This document shows, one piece after another, positions 26,201 to 43,919 of a stretch of 64,000 bases of DNA. How positions within the stretch are numbered: position 1 is the stretch's first letter; each line of letters opens with the position of its first letter. The stretch comes from Litomosoides sigmodontis. Taxonomy: Eukaryota; Nematoda; Chromadorea; Rhabditida; Onchocercidae. The stretch covers positions 9,257,365 to 9,321,364 of the forward strand of contig OY718806.1 in the NCBI GenBank assembly GCA_963070105.1, read 5' to 3'. The notes beneath the pieces were generated by a model. That model saw only the letters and a list, made by a program, of their open reading frames with translations. It was not told the origin of the DNA and did not search any database. A program made the position numbers and the translations under genes.

Positions 26201-26534
26201 ATAATATTTTCTAGAAAATTCATAAGGCACTCGGAATTCACATAGTGGTAATTCAATCAATTCATTCATTAAATTAATCAATAAATAAGATTTTGCAACA
26301 ACAGCAACAACAAAATAAGGCAACATAAAAATGGCAAAAAAGAACGAAGTGTAAAACGATAGAAAATACCACAAATCATTCAATTAATATACTTTTTAAA
26401 ATAAAAAAAAGATGAAAATTTAAACCATTTTTCTTTTTGTTTTTTTAATTAATTTAAGTGAATTAGTGATTCCGTGATCGTAAAAATTTACCTGACGTAA
26501 GAATCCAATCAATAGAAAATGGACGAAATGACAT
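23240..26534 (-). CDS. FEZF: FEZ-family zinc finger transcription factor (229 aa)
   Basis: Five minus-strand exons join in phase: 26534-26492, 26016-25805, 24311-24234, 23981-23915 and 23529-23240. Exon 1 encodes [21 protein letters not shown] at residues 6-12 is an EH1-type motif, which recruits Groucho corepressors. Six C2H2 fingers follow, in the order and with the signature helices of FEZF1/2: [27 protein letters not shown], a YQSGNCRNH variant, HHSYNLSFH and CRNFDLKKH. The protein ends soon after finger six. FEZF proteins are DNA-binding repressors that set neuronal fate. Vertebrate members have much longer N-terminal halves, so this one is compact, little more than EH1 plus fingers. An extra 5' exon cannot be excluded, but the ATG sits right before the EH1 motif. 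Confidence 0.93.
24857..24897. repeat. Imperfect hairpin in FEZF intron 2
   Basis: The arms at 24857-24874 and 24880-24897 are reverse complements at 16 of 18 positions, with a 5-nt loop. The left arm itself contains the palindrome CTACGTACGTAG. It lies in the intron between the first and second zinc-finger exons. Confidence 0.75.
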
Positions 26535-30759
<4,225 letters not shown>

Positions 30760-33700
30760 AGTCAACGCGAAAAGAAATTGAGGAGGGGAAGTCTCTCCCA
30801 GCTGACGTCACAATATAGTGGCTGCCACCACTGTACTGATGGTTTCAGTTCTTAATAACGTTACACAAACGAATTTAAAAATCATTCTCTGATAATAATG
30901 ATATGGAAACGTCCCGCATATAGAAGTATCACAAGCGATGAATTAATACCACTCAAGCAATCACTTGTTCGGAAACGATGACTGCTGCAACAATGACGAT
31001 GAGTGGACGGTTTTATAACATTTAAAATCATACAAACCTTATCATGGATACACGCATAATCACACAAGGACTCAAAGTTATAATATATTATATCTGAGAC
31101 GGAAGAAGTACCTACATCAACATACTTGCGCGCAACACAAGAATAATGACTGAGCAATGCTGAAATGCTAGCACAAAACTATAAAAGTTATACATATCTC
31201 AATACAATATTAGCAAATAAAAAGAACTCCACGAGATTTTTGACCAAAAAGGTAGCCACAAAACTCATAGAACAAAGACCTTCATTACCTGACCAATTAG
31301 ACGGAACTAATTCTTAAATGCTGGCACATAATTCTCGATCACTATCTAGAATAATCTGCTCTCCTTTTGGATTGTGGGAATTGTATTATCACTACTTACA
31401 AATACTTAGAGACTTCGCGAAGGACCCGAAAACTGAATTCAATTGGAACAACAAAACTCCCAATACAATAAGTCGCCATTTACTTCAAGCATTAATCCAT
31501 GCAAAAAAAGAACTCCCTCTTTTCCTTTCTTTGCCATATCGTATTTCTTCGTTCTACTCTGTAACAGAAATTAAACTTTAAGCCAAAAAGACTGAGGAGA
31601 TTTTCATACTACAAATAATGGAGAGAAGTTAAAACGGCTAAAACGTAGGTTACCAAGTGAGGAATGTAAATCTAAAAACTTAAAACAGCCAATACACTCC
31701 TTTCAAGCTAAAAAGATCCACCCGTTCTTGGTCCTTTACATCAGTGTGATACATTACCGACCTAGCATTGTAATACATCGACAGACTGCGATTCGCCAGT
31801 ACTGATTCTGTTGCACTGGCAGAAAAGTAACAAAAGATCTAAACATTTTTTGCATCAAGTCCAAACGACACTCCTGCAACTCAGCACAAATCCATCCATA
31901 CCCTCCATCCTCCATCAAGGTTATAAGCAACTACATACGCTACGTTTCACTTATACCGCTGTGCAATTTCAGATATCAAAACAATTTCAAGAAGCAACTC
32001 TTCTGCTGTTGTACCGGCGTAGTTAGCTGATGTTGTGAAGCCGCACATTCTTTGTAATTCTTTGTCGTAACGAATAAAAGCCATATGAATGTGAATCCCA
32101 GAAAATACATATTCACTTCCTTACTGGTAATAATCTAATGCAATATTTTAGCATGAAAATCTTAGGACAATATTACAGCTATTAAAAATGCCAAACTTTT
32201 CATTTTCAAATCCGTAATTGCAATTTGAGAACTTATTCGGAAACTCCAAGCTGTAATTCTCAGCGGACAAGCTAAAAAATACCCTATTTTGTGCAGGAAA
32301 TTTTCCTTACACAACACAATCGTCATGGAGTTTTCCCACATCCCATCGCCGATCAAACCATCACCGAAACCTAGATCTGGTGGCATTGGCAAAGCTTTTT
32401 CTCTGGTTTGCGGTGAAATGCAATTTTAATAACATAGAATCTACCAAACGCACTCGCGAAAACAACTAGGAACTGGTTAAACAATCAGTATGAGCGTTGC
32501 AACTTGCCTGTTATGTAACATCTATTTTGCTTTGAAAAATCAATTTCTGAAAAAACTCGCAGCCAGTCGATTCGAAGTATGGAATAGTGTTCGATGCAGT
32601 AGAAATGGAACGAAGGGTTCCTAAAGTTATGAAATTAATTGAAAATGACAGCTCAGACTAGCGCATGAGGTTGGTGCAACTATTGATATTACTCCGTTGA
32701 AATATAAGTGGATGTGTATGCGCAGATCAGTATTGAAATGGAATGCTTCATTAATATTCTCGAGTCTTCGTCACTTTTAATTCCGCGTAAATCTTACAAT
32801 AATATAACAATGACCCTAAATTTGAGGAATATAAGAATTACAAAGTAACAAAACGCACAACCTAAAACATACAACAATACAAGAACATTCGTAAGGAAAC
32901 TAAAGCAAACAATAATTTCTACTTAAATGGAATTATGAAGTGTATGAAAACATTCTTTCATGTCATTCAAAACGACAGTAATTCCTACTTTTAAGCAACA
33001 AGAAGTTCATCCTATTTGTATAAATCTTGAATCTCTAAACAAAATATATCACATATTTTTGTCCGTCTTTTCCGGTCACTTCTATCAAAAAAGGCAAGAA
33101 CGCGTGCGACACATCTTTCAACCTTTCGATTGATTTTTTATACAGTATTACGACAGATAACTCATTCCTAATTAAGATAATATGGAACTAACAGTTGCTG
33201 CACCACAGTAGTATAAAAGTCGTCCTCCTACGCAGGACCACATATTGCAAATAAGCAAAATTGTTTCTTAGTGAATCATCATAAACTACATAAGTGGAAT
33301 AAATTATGAATAGAAAATATGATAATCTTTTAAATGCCAAAACATCACAGGCACAAGACGATATACACATAAGCCGAAATAAAAATGCAAGTATAGCGCA
33401 CTTCGTTTCGGATCACAAGCGTAAAACAATTCGTTTCAGAGACGACTCATGCTGAAAAAGGATCAAAGAGAAATCAATCTACAGTGAAAGATGTTTTTGA
33501 TCAGAGAATGAGTGGTATACCCGTACTTCAAATTGCCATCCATCATGTGGTCATGGGCAAATTCATTTCATATCTTAAAGTGTTACCAACTGTTCGTCTT
33601 ATATTATCTCTCTATCAACTGCTTTCAGCGCTTACACAACACAACAGTGTATCCTCATATTCCAAACATGCATATATCATAAGAATTTACCATAAGAATA

Positions 33701-33810
33701 TGATAAGCGTCAACTGGTATCAACTAATTAAATGCACAATACGGTTAAATCTTCTAAGATGTACAAATCTGTCACAAATAACTTTGAACACACTACTTAA
33801 AATGCAACAA
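30760..33810. other. 3-kb intergenic region between arf-6 and the class XVIII myosin
   Basis: Two minus-strand genes flank it: the myosin 3' end on the right, the arf-6 promoter on the left. Base composition is more even than in the left third, but no open frame shows domains, splice signals or codon bias. No RNA gene was recognised. Confidence 0.55.
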
Positions 33811-36800
33811 TTACTGATCATACCCTGTAAGAGATCCATTTTGGATCGAGAATAGATCCTCATCATCCGAACCACCTTCCTTATCGCTTAAATCCTTGCT
33901 CAGCGCTTTCCGCAAATCATCAATGCGCTTTTCAGCGCATTGCAAATCTTTGATCAAAGTCTGCTTTTCTAACTCCATTTTTTCGTGTTCGATAGCCTTA
34001 GAAATTCATCATCATGTTTTTTTCAAACAATCAATAACTATTAGAAAGTGTCATAACACATGTGTCATAAAAATTAGTAAACAAACAAGTTACGTTCTTA
34101 CTTGAACTAAATTGAGATCAAATTTATTAATTTTATAATGAAACTCAATGCGTCGCTTGATAGACTTAAGTAATCTGCAAACAATGTAATTTGCTCGTAC
34201 AGGTAGCACCGAATTCGATCTTATCCAAACCATTCCTCAACTTATACATTTTGGGTTATAACACATTTGTTATTTCATATATATTAAAAACTAATACCAA
34301 CTTACAAACTGTTTGCATCTGTGGACAAGATCCATTTCTCTCTTACGTATATCTTCTAGCTGTTCCTGCAGCGTACTTATGTCTTTACGTGTTTTACGAT
34401 TTATATTGAAATCTTTTTCGCGTAAGCTATTCAGCTCTTGGATCTGATCCTTCAGCGACTCCACTTCATCGCTGGCTTTTACCATCAAAGCCTGCAAAAT
34501 AGCTCTATAAGCAGATTCCAAGAAATTATTCTTCTATTGCATTGTATTATATTGTTTGCATATCCAAGTAATTATCATTGTATTATAGTTGCTCTACCTC
34601 AAGCCTAAGTTTTTGTGAAATTTCCAACTCCAGCTTCGCTTCTAGATCACGTATTCTTTGTTCAGCTAATAACAATTTATGCTTCTCAACAGAATGTTGC
34701 TGATGATACTCCAAAGCTGATGACACATCGTTCAGCTGTTCACGCAATTTCTCCTTATCTTTTTCCATATCAGCCATCTGAAATCCATTCTTATTATGAA
34801 TTTTCCTTTGTGAAGGTAATTTAATTGACTGCAGAACAACTGATCGATAAATTAGCAAAAAACATCCATCCATAGAAATTTATTGCTGAAAGATTTAGAA
34901 AATTAACCAATGAGAAAAAGAACATATAATTAGTAAATGAATATGAAAACCTGCTCAAACTGATCAGCAATTTTGATTGAATCAACTGCGCTTTGTTGTA
35001 CAGCTGCTTTGTATTTTTTCAGCAAACTTCGTACCTGTTCATCATGCTCTTCAACTAAAGCTAGTGCACTACTTTTCTCCTTAAAAAGTACCAAAGCCCG
35101 ATCTTCTGCGGAATTTTTTGCTGTCAAGGCGGCTTCCAACTACAATGTATAAATATTACATTGGCAATTTTCAATAATTTAACACTGCTAAAAGCAATCG
35201 TGTTGGGAGAAAAATCAAATCACACATAGTTTATGCAGCAAATTTTGGATGAAAGTTGTTAAATATGAACGATAAGGAAGAAAATTGTTCGATGCTCATC
35301 AAAATGAGTTCAACGAAAGAGAAAATGGAAAAAAGAAATGAGAATATTGCACTCGCCTGAGCTCTAACTTCAGCGAGTTCGCTTTCCAGAGAATGGCGCC
35401 CTCGAAGTGCACTTAATTTCGCGGCTTCAGCATCCATCAGTTGTTCTTGCAACTGACAAATCATAGTTTGATTCAATGAATTTTCTCGTTCACGAGCCAA
35501 AACTCGCTGTGTATCTCGTAACAGAGCTAAAGCTTTCCTCAAATCACGCTTGTAATGACCTGATGAAGCCTCACAGCTGCAAATGAAAAACGAAATAAAA
35601 AACAGTAAGTTTAAAAAAATCCTGAAAAGATAATAACATATACAAAATTGATCCAAGTTACAATTAACCTAACACTGTAGTTATCCACGTCACGTGCACG
35701 TCCTTCCAACATGCGATTCTGCTTTACTAGAGATGAATTCGCGTCTTGTAAATCCGCCACCTGCTCCTCAAATGCTCGAGCCTGGAAGAAAAAATAATTA
35801 CTGTTCTCTTTTTAAACAATCAAATTTGCGCATCAAAATCCTACTCGTCTCTGATACTGTGATCTCAATTCGTCGATTTCATTATTTTTAGCTTCCAAAT
35901 CCCGCAAACGTTCCGCTCGGCTTCTTTCAGCAGCCATTTCCAACCTCGTTATTGTTTGTTCCAACTGTTTCATGTTATCCATCAATTCGTTGAGCATTTC
36001 TTCCTTTAAAACAGAAAAAGCAACAACCGATTTAAGGTAAAGCAGAATCTTGACAAGTTCCTTAGTTTCTGAATACCTTACTTGTTCAGCACATTTCATC
36101 TCCAGAGAATGCTTCGCTTTATGCAATGAACTAAATTCACTTTCTGTACAGCCTTCTTTAACTTCGCTCAATTCTTCAAGTTCTTTTCGTAATTTTGCAA
36201 CACTCTGACGCAGTTCACCATTTTCTGCTTTCAAATTCTTAAAATCATAGCAACTTCAAATCTAGCTAGAAGCATAATTCAATAAATGAGCTTTTAAGTG
36301 GAAAAACTGACGAATTAAACATGACAAAGCACAGAGACCAAAGTGTGCCCAAGAACTTTCTAATCCCTTATGAATTCCTTTAGACAGTGGTTTATACCTG
36401 CAATTCTGTAAACCGTCTTTCACTATTGCTTACAGCTTCTTCTCGTTCATGTTCGGCTTTAATCCGCTCCCTTCTCTCTTTCTCGTTATTGTCTTTTACA
36501 ATTTTCAAATCCATGTCAAAACTTAAAAAGGAAAAAATTTCGTACTAGTAACACAGAAGAAATGTTTCTTACGGAAAAACGAATCTGCATTTAAAACACG
36601 GATTTGAAAATTAAACTATGCGACATATACATACTTTTTGTATTTCCTCTCCAATGCATCATTTTTTGCCCTTAGATCTCGCAGTTCGTATTCAACATCC
36701 TTCAACTGTTGTATTGCTTTCTGAGCTCTCAAACGTTGCATTGAATCGCTTTCCCTCAACGCTGCAACTTCTTTTTGCAATTCTACTGTCTGAAAAAAAC

Positions 36801-39366
36801 AACCACTTTTAACAATTTAAAATTACAACATTCAGAAAAAATTAATAAGCAGTGAAGATGGAAAGTACATGCAGATAATAAATAAATATAATGCAAAACA
36901 ATTAACCTTAATGTCCACGTGTATAACTTGATCATGACGTGAATGAGATGAACATGAAGGCATACGTGAATCCTCTTTTGAGTCTAAAAATTACAATTTC
37001 GAGATATAAATTTTCCGAAAGATATGCTTTTCAATTTTACTGTGAGCGAAAATAATAGAACTTACCATGAAGACGCTGTTGTAAAACCAGTACTTGCTTT
37101 TCAGTCTGAAGACGATGCTCCACTTCTCGTTCCAAAGCATCGTTCATAGATTGCGTATTTGTACGCTCAACAGTTAACATTTGTTCTATTTCCACAACAC
37201 GTGACTCCAGACGATTTTTTGCCAGACGTAACTCCTGGATTTTATTCTCTTTTTCATCCAGTTTCTGCTCCCATTCACGACTTTCACGATCATTTCTAAA
37301 AAATTGAAATTTGATCATGACGAGGGACACAAGAACTGGTGTTCTTTGGGAGCAATAAATACTTTAATTACAAAGTAAAGGACCTTGCTGCTGCTAGAAG
37401 TGGTGCCACGCGGATGTAAAGACGCCACCACGGCCATTCACGCACTTTTGCGTAGGCACGACCATTCCGTTGTATGCAACGTATCGCAATTTCTTGTACG
37501 CGTCGCTTGGACAACCATTTCATAGCCAGATATTTACGACAGATTTGTTGGAAGTGTTCAATAAGACCACTCAAACAAAATTCACGACGCTCTTCTAGTT
37601 CATCCAGTAAATCGCTACGTAGAAGAACCTGCATTCAAGGTTTTTATATTTTACGTGATCTATGAAATTTGCCGGTGTTATTACAAATTAATGTCTTTAG
37701 TGACATCAGATAGAATACTATTTTGCCAAACTATTCGTGATTTATGCAAAAGTTGGGTTAAAATTTTCAATCACCTGGCTTAAGCCCAAACGGTACCGAT
37801 GCGAAAATGCACCCAATTCTTCCAGTATTTTGCCAGATACAGCTCGATCATCCATATATTCACTTGGAGTATTCTGTTCCTTCAGCAAACATTGGAAACG
37901 ATATCGAAAATATTTATAAGGGATTTGTTCCGGAAAACCTAAAAGTAAAACGCATAAAAACTCAAAATCGTTTCTATATTTAACATTAGATTTCCAGATT
38001 TCATTTTTCAGGTCCTAGATTTTAATGAACAGATAAACAGCTTTCGACAAACTCGAAAGATTTATAAGAAACTGGAATGCTTTGTAAAAAATAAACGAGC
38101 GTGCAAATATTGAAAACAAATTGCTCAATATTAATGAAATCCTAAAATATCGCTAGCAGGAATATAATACAACATTCCTTGGCTTGCAGCACGAGCTGAG
38201 TTCACTAACGACAGGTGACGCAGTTGATTTCGAACGTACTGTATATTTAGAAGCTCATCAGGCCGCACATGCATGTCAGCAGCAGACAGCGGCTGGATAC
38301 AGTGAACAAAATGAAGACCAGAAGTCCTTTTGATATACGATGTGATGTAATCCTATAGCCCACTTATATAATATTTTCATCGATTATTTATGTAACATAT
38401 TTCAAGAAAAGTGTAAAAAAACTAAACTGATGATTAATAATGTGAAGAACGATTGAACGATTAAAAGCGCTAAATGTAACTAGATGTTTTTTTTTTAAGC
38501 TAAAAGGAAAACCAGACCAAAATTAAAATCAGCAAAACGTAAAAAAAAAAATATATGAAGAATTACCAGCTGAAAACAAAAATCAGCAAAAAATCCAGAA
38601 ATCACACGCATACCAGCAGCGTCAAGCTTGATTGTTTGTGTTGCTTTTCGCATTTTCAATGGTGTATTATCAGCCACAGGGTTAGTAACCGGCGAAAACA
38701 TACTTGCAACTGTTAAGCTGAAAATGATATTTGTATATATATATATATATATATACATACAAATCATGCAAAGTCGAATGAGAAGTCTCTTGATTTCTCT
38801 ACTCTCACCTTCCAGATATAGTTCTGAAGTACTGTAAATTCTCTGAAATGAACTAAAAACACAGTTTAAATTACATATCTAGCCATCCTGCAAAGCATTA
38901 CTTTCTGGATGCAAAAGAATAAAAGGATGGTTAAGCATGTGAAGGTTTCATTTTTATGACGGCAAGAAAATTATATTCCTCTGTTCGCTGTTCTACTTAA
39001 AGAAATACTTACTTATTCGAGGTACATAATAAAGAAGTGAGCGAGGAATCAGTATAATCAGACTGAGCAGCTTTTATCCAGCCCTGTACATTATATGTAA
39101 CAGAACTGCTATTAAGACCATGCCGCAATACAAATGTTAGCGGACTCGTGCCTCGCCGAATCAAATCTAAAAAGAAAACAAAAGAAAAACATTGGTTTCC
39201 GCTTTTTTGTGCTCGAAAAATGAAACTCACGTGAATCAGCCAGATGGACGAAGATTCTTTCCAAAAAAGAATCATCTGTCGCCGCTGGAAACAGTGCTTC
39301 CTCATCCAAAATACACATCAAACCACGTTTCTCCGTACTTCGCAATTCGATATCAACACAGTTAGA
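33811..39366 (-). other. Exon map of the 3' half of the class XVIII-like myosin
   Basis: Exons 13-31 are 39366-39231, 39166-39013, 38717-38567, 38352-38178, 37938-37775, 37628-37384, 37295-37066, 36983-36907, 36789-36635, 36521-36398, 36237-36082, 36003-35845, 35781-35669, 35576-35357, 35139-34951, 34777-34598, 34491-34306, 34164-34102 and 33996-33811. Exons 13-17 finish the motor (GLMCILDEEALFPAATDDSF, then FVHCIQP and GFPEQIPYKYF). Exon 18 holds the converter/neck with an IQ-like helix (AIRCIQRNGRAYAK). Exons 19-30 are heptad-rich coiled coil. The last exon ends with an acidic Ser-rich tail (KEGGSDDEDLF). The acceptor of exon 30 is a choice between two AGs; 34164 keeps phase with the strong GTAAGT donor of exon 29. 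Confidence 0.85.
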
Positions 39367-42300
39367 CTGAAATAATGTATTTTTAGATGATAAAAAACTT
39401 AATGTAGCCCATTTGTTTATTCAGCTTTCACACAAGACATCAGCTCGTTACAGGCAGAATTATATGGTTATGATCTCCAAAACACAAGTTTTACATGATT
39501 TGAATATTGACTAACTCATGATAAAAATCAATTCCTACATCCAAGCAACTATAGCAAAGGCAAGAGTCAAACCTAGATTCATTAACTGAATTTTTTAAAA
39601 TTAGATTTCACAAATTGTGCCACACCATCTTCCAAATTAACGCTGCGAACAAATTACCAGTTGTTGTCTTTGATCAATTAACCGACAAATTTCGTGCGGA
39701 GAACTTTGAGTTTGTTCAATATCGGCCTCTACCTGCTCTCTTTTACACATTTCCAATGGCTCATTAAAACACACATCATGATAGAGCTCCGCAAATCGTT
39801 CATTTACATAATTATACAGCAAATCATTGAGGCTACGAGGATGAACAGCATCCTGAAAAATTATTTTCTATTAAAAAAATGAATAGTGTAAAAATAACTT
39901 CAAACTTTCGAGCACAGACATATCTTTTTCAATTAAAAATACATGGTAATTTTAAGGAACAGTACTGGACTGAATGATCCATATTCACTTCCTGGATAAT
40001 CAACAACGGTAATGGCAGACGATGATGCTAAACCACTTTCCCCTAAACGGCGGTTTAATAATCGAATAACAGCATCAAAGAGTTCGTTATATAAGCAAGC
40101 AGTAAATCGATTCAAAGCTTCTTGTCCAGTTTGATTACGAGTCGACAGTGAAAATCGGCTAAAAATTGGGAACGGTATTATTAAAAAAGTGAGGAATTTT
40201 TCCTACTGTTCGCACTTTCAACTACTAAATTCTTATAAGACCGCTGTATAAACCTTCCTCCTTTATCCGAAACATTTCAACAATAAACACTAAGTTTAAT
40301 AACCAGCAACAACTAACTCAAAATTAAGTTACATTTTCAGATGCAAAAACAGTTCACTACATACAACGTGGTTGCCGATAAGGCAGAAAAAAGAATTTTT
40401 TCCGAGAAATGGATACAAAGTAAATTTGCAATACCTAACAGGATTAGTGGATGCAGTTTGTGAAAGATTTTTACGGAAAACAGCAGAAATAAGCTGTTCA
40501 ATTTCCAGCCCCAGAAGTGAAGCAGCCTGTTGCGCATGTTGCATGTGTATAAATTGTGATCTTGGCGCGTCGGTTTGCGTAGCTTCAGCACAAACCAGAT
40601 GTAGGATTGCAGTAAGGATAGATACAATCGCAGACTTCTCTTTTTCAGTGAAACGCAATTGCGAAAACGAATCCATCAGCTTTAACCAGTTCTAAAAAAA
40701 TACACTAATGATATCGTGAATTCGTTTCGATCTTCCACATTTCTCAATTCTGGAAATTTTTTCATGTCGAATACGACACCATTGGCCAACTAGATACATT
40801 AATTTGAAGACCTGATAAATTCTATATATAAGAACGTGCAATATGGGATACACAGATTAGGTATAAAAAAATTGAATTTGAACCTTTTTGGAGTCAGCAG
40901 ATGAATCATCGCTTTTCCGTTTGAATGCTGCCGCTATTTCTGAGTCGACCCCTTGCAAAAAATAGCGTATTACATGAAAGACCCTTCCATCAGTGATACA
41001 ACGATTGACGCGATTCTTTTCCAATAAGAAGGTTTGTATGGAAGCATTCCTGGAAGCATCACATCGTACACATACAATTCAAGAGCGAGTATGCTTTTCG
41101 TGAGTGGTGAATCTAAGTGGTGGCTACTCTGATAGCAACAATGTCTTAGACAAGATAAATTTACAGGAAATTTCAAAGGATTTAAGCATATAAAATAAGA
41201 TTACCTTAATGATGCTACAGTATCAAACGAAAGCGAAAGCATCATTAAAAATCGAGTTGAATTAGCACTACTTTTTGTTCTACAATTGCCAAACGATTCC
41301 AAAACAAATAGAGCCGATGATATTGTATCATCTGAAACAGGCCACCAATGAAGCGTAAAGCGAATATAAGTTTCGAAAAAAAGGATAAATTTTACAAAAA
41401 AAAAGCACTCCATATTTCGCTTAAATATTGATAACACAAATCGTAGCAACCGCAAATTCCCCAAATCAAAACTTACATTATAATCTGGCTGTATTTTAAA
41501 TCTCAGTTCCGTGTTTCAACTTCGCAGCTTTGTGTTTCATCAATATTAGATTTTGCTAACTACTGATTTATATTAGTCCCAAGTTGATGTGTTGAGTCAA
41601 AAAGTAAAATTAATTATAGACTTACATGACAGTGCTTTAGTCCAACCAGCCACTTCGCAAAAATAACGACATATATTCCGCAACTGCATCGTTTTTCCAC
41701 TACCGGATGTTCCCGATAATATAATGCACTGGCTTCGTCCGGACATTTGTAAAGCTCTTTAAAAAAGTTGAGATCTACGTATTACGAAATGCAAAGAAAT
41801 ATAAAGTAACCTGAATTTTTACATGAAACTTATTACAGAACCCACATAACGCGGAAAGCTCTACCGATAAGCTTGTTGCGCAGAAGAATATATGTGTGGA
41901 GGAATTTGCTGTCGTCTGCATCCTTTGAAAACAGAAACTGTTGCTGTTGTCTTTGGACTCTCAGTTGCCAAGCATATCATATTTCGTGGACCAACGTATG
42001 TGTAAAACAAATTGCTGCCATAACGTTGGCGAAGTACGTGCAGCACACTCGTTTCATTTATATAACGTAAACTACAACAGAAGAAGTTGGAAGAAGGAAA
42101 ATTAAACTTCATGGAAAAAAATGGTTCATGGTAGAAATCCTTATTTTTGAAAAAATGAAATTTTATGCAACAAACTCATTCAGGTGATTTATTCAAACTG
42201 AGTTAAATTTAAATATTCGCCGAATATTCAAAAAAAGTTGCAGCAACCTGATGAGGTCTTTAACTCGATCTAGGCTTGATGGATTCGCTTTATCAATGTC

Positions 42301-43919
42301 TGTCACATCAACATCCATTTCTAAATCCATCACTTTTATTCTCATTTTTCCATCTGGCAAGGTTTCCAACAAACGCGCGAAAGTGAAACCATTTTTATGT
42401 ATCAACCAACATCGTTCCTCCTCAGGCGTGTCCTGCACCATTTAATTCCTATTACGATTTGAACCTTTCCGTATTTCATTTCGTTTCTTTCTTAATTCCC
42501 TTAAAAATTTCACATAAAACATTAGAACAAAAACTACCGTATTAGCCTGATATTTCGGAGTTGCCGGAAGCATAAGCGAATCGCCAACGACAGATCGATC
42601 CATCTCGTTGCGCTCACAGAGTTCAGCTAATTCTGGTGCAGCTCTTACCGTCAGTTCAATAGTCGGCCCACAACGCTACAATAATGGCTATTACTCGTCA
42701 TCTTTGTACTTCTGGTTAAAACCAACAAATGTCTTCACAGCAATTTTCTAACTAGCGTGATCATGTATATGCAGCATATCTTACTATTTTGAAACCGAAA
42801 GATAGCGGACTGCACAGAAAAGCAAGAAGTAATGCACAAATCATCAGAGAAGTAAAAAAAGAAATGACGGTAACGGATATAATTATTACTTCTATCCTTC
42901 ATATTTTAAAACAGTTAAGAGCAGAAAACTTCCTGACATTTCTATGTAACCTCCTCGATAAACTTATTTTCTCAGTAATTACAATCAAGGACAATCCCCC
43001 AATTCTTTATTGAATCCAGCAGTACAAATTAGAATTGAGATTACATTTATTTCAAAAGCAAAATCTGAAGTGCAAAATTTTTTCCCAAAAATGCAAAAAC
43101 TGATAACGAGAAAATGAAAATATTTTTATAATTTCATACCTACTTTGTAATATATGCATGTACTCCAAACAGTTTGGAAAATCTTATGCGAAATTTAATG
43201 AAAAACGCTTAACTTAGATTAGTACGCAAAATATCCCAGATATTATAAATACCGAATCATGAAAGGGGAATAAAAAAATCGCAGTTAAAACCTCCATAAG
43301 AGTTGATAAATCGTTTCGACTTAACACATCGATTGAAGTACCATTGATTCGCAACAACTGATCACCCGGTAGTAATCCATACCGAATATCGTTTGGTCGT
43401 GGTGGACCGTCTTGGAACTTTACTGGTTCCACAAAGGCAACGGCGTGTAATTTTCCTTGTTTGTCAGGAATCTGTGTACGTCGTACGATGAAATCAAATT
43501 CACCTGAAAGCAAGGAACAGAAGGGTTATTTCAAAGGGCTCAAATAAATTGCTCTAAACCGCGCCTGAGCTACTTCTACATTACAAAATGAGAAGGATTA
43601 CATGATATTTTTTGAACCGTCTACTTTTTGAATTAAGCTTACCAGAAATATTTCTGTGTAGCGTTACAGTTCTAATATTAACTTGTACCGGTGCCAGTGC
43701 CGGAAGCGACAACTTCGGCAAATTCTGAAAATCAACAACTGATCACTCGACCATTGAATTTGAGAAGTTCAAGATATCCTCCGCTACATTTTCCACGAAC
43801 TCAAGTTTGGAGGGCAAAAATATATTAAATAAACTTTACGTTAAAAATGTACGACGTTTGCGTACCTTGAGAGCATGAAATGAAGAGGGGGAGGAAATGG
43901 CGACAACTGCGTCAGCCAT
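33811..43919 (-). CDS. PDZ-containing class XVIII-like unconventional myosin (1669 aa)
   Basis: Thirty-one minus-strand exons join in phase, from ATG at 43919 to TAA at 33811. Exons 1-12 are 43919-43866, 43724-43643, 43503-43292, 42675-42538, 42432-42248, 42071-41865, 41756-41626, 41331-41205, 41049-40884, 40691-40435, 40158-39966 and 39852-39658. Domains in order: PDZ (about 45-116, with YGLLPGDQLLRING), an SH3-like region, motor (about 225-905), a converter/IQ region ending near 990, then coiled coil to near the C-terminus. Motor landmarks are YINETSVLHVLRQRY, P-loop GTSGSGKT (308-315), switch I-like ANSTRF, TFLLEKNRV and HFVHCIQP. Switch II reads DYPGSE where active myosins have DIxGFE, so ATPase activity is doubtful, as in class XVIII. 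PDZ plus degenerate motor plus long coiled coil is the class XVIII plan (Myo18A: actin tether, Golgi partner). Intron 26 is GC-AG; intron 16 appears to start GA. Confidence 0.9.

Noticed and set aside
31318..32026. Open frames of 71-87 residues between arf-6 and the myosin
   Set aside because: No domain similarity and no phase-compatible neighbouring exons.
33484..33855. 123-residue plus-strand frame
   Set aside because: Partly antisense to the last myosin exon and without any recognisable motif.
38567..38767. Shorter myosin exon 15 ending at a GTATGC donor (38613)
   Set aside because: It breaks phase with the next exon; the GTAATT donor after 38567 keeps phase and completes the motor sequence before HFVHCI.
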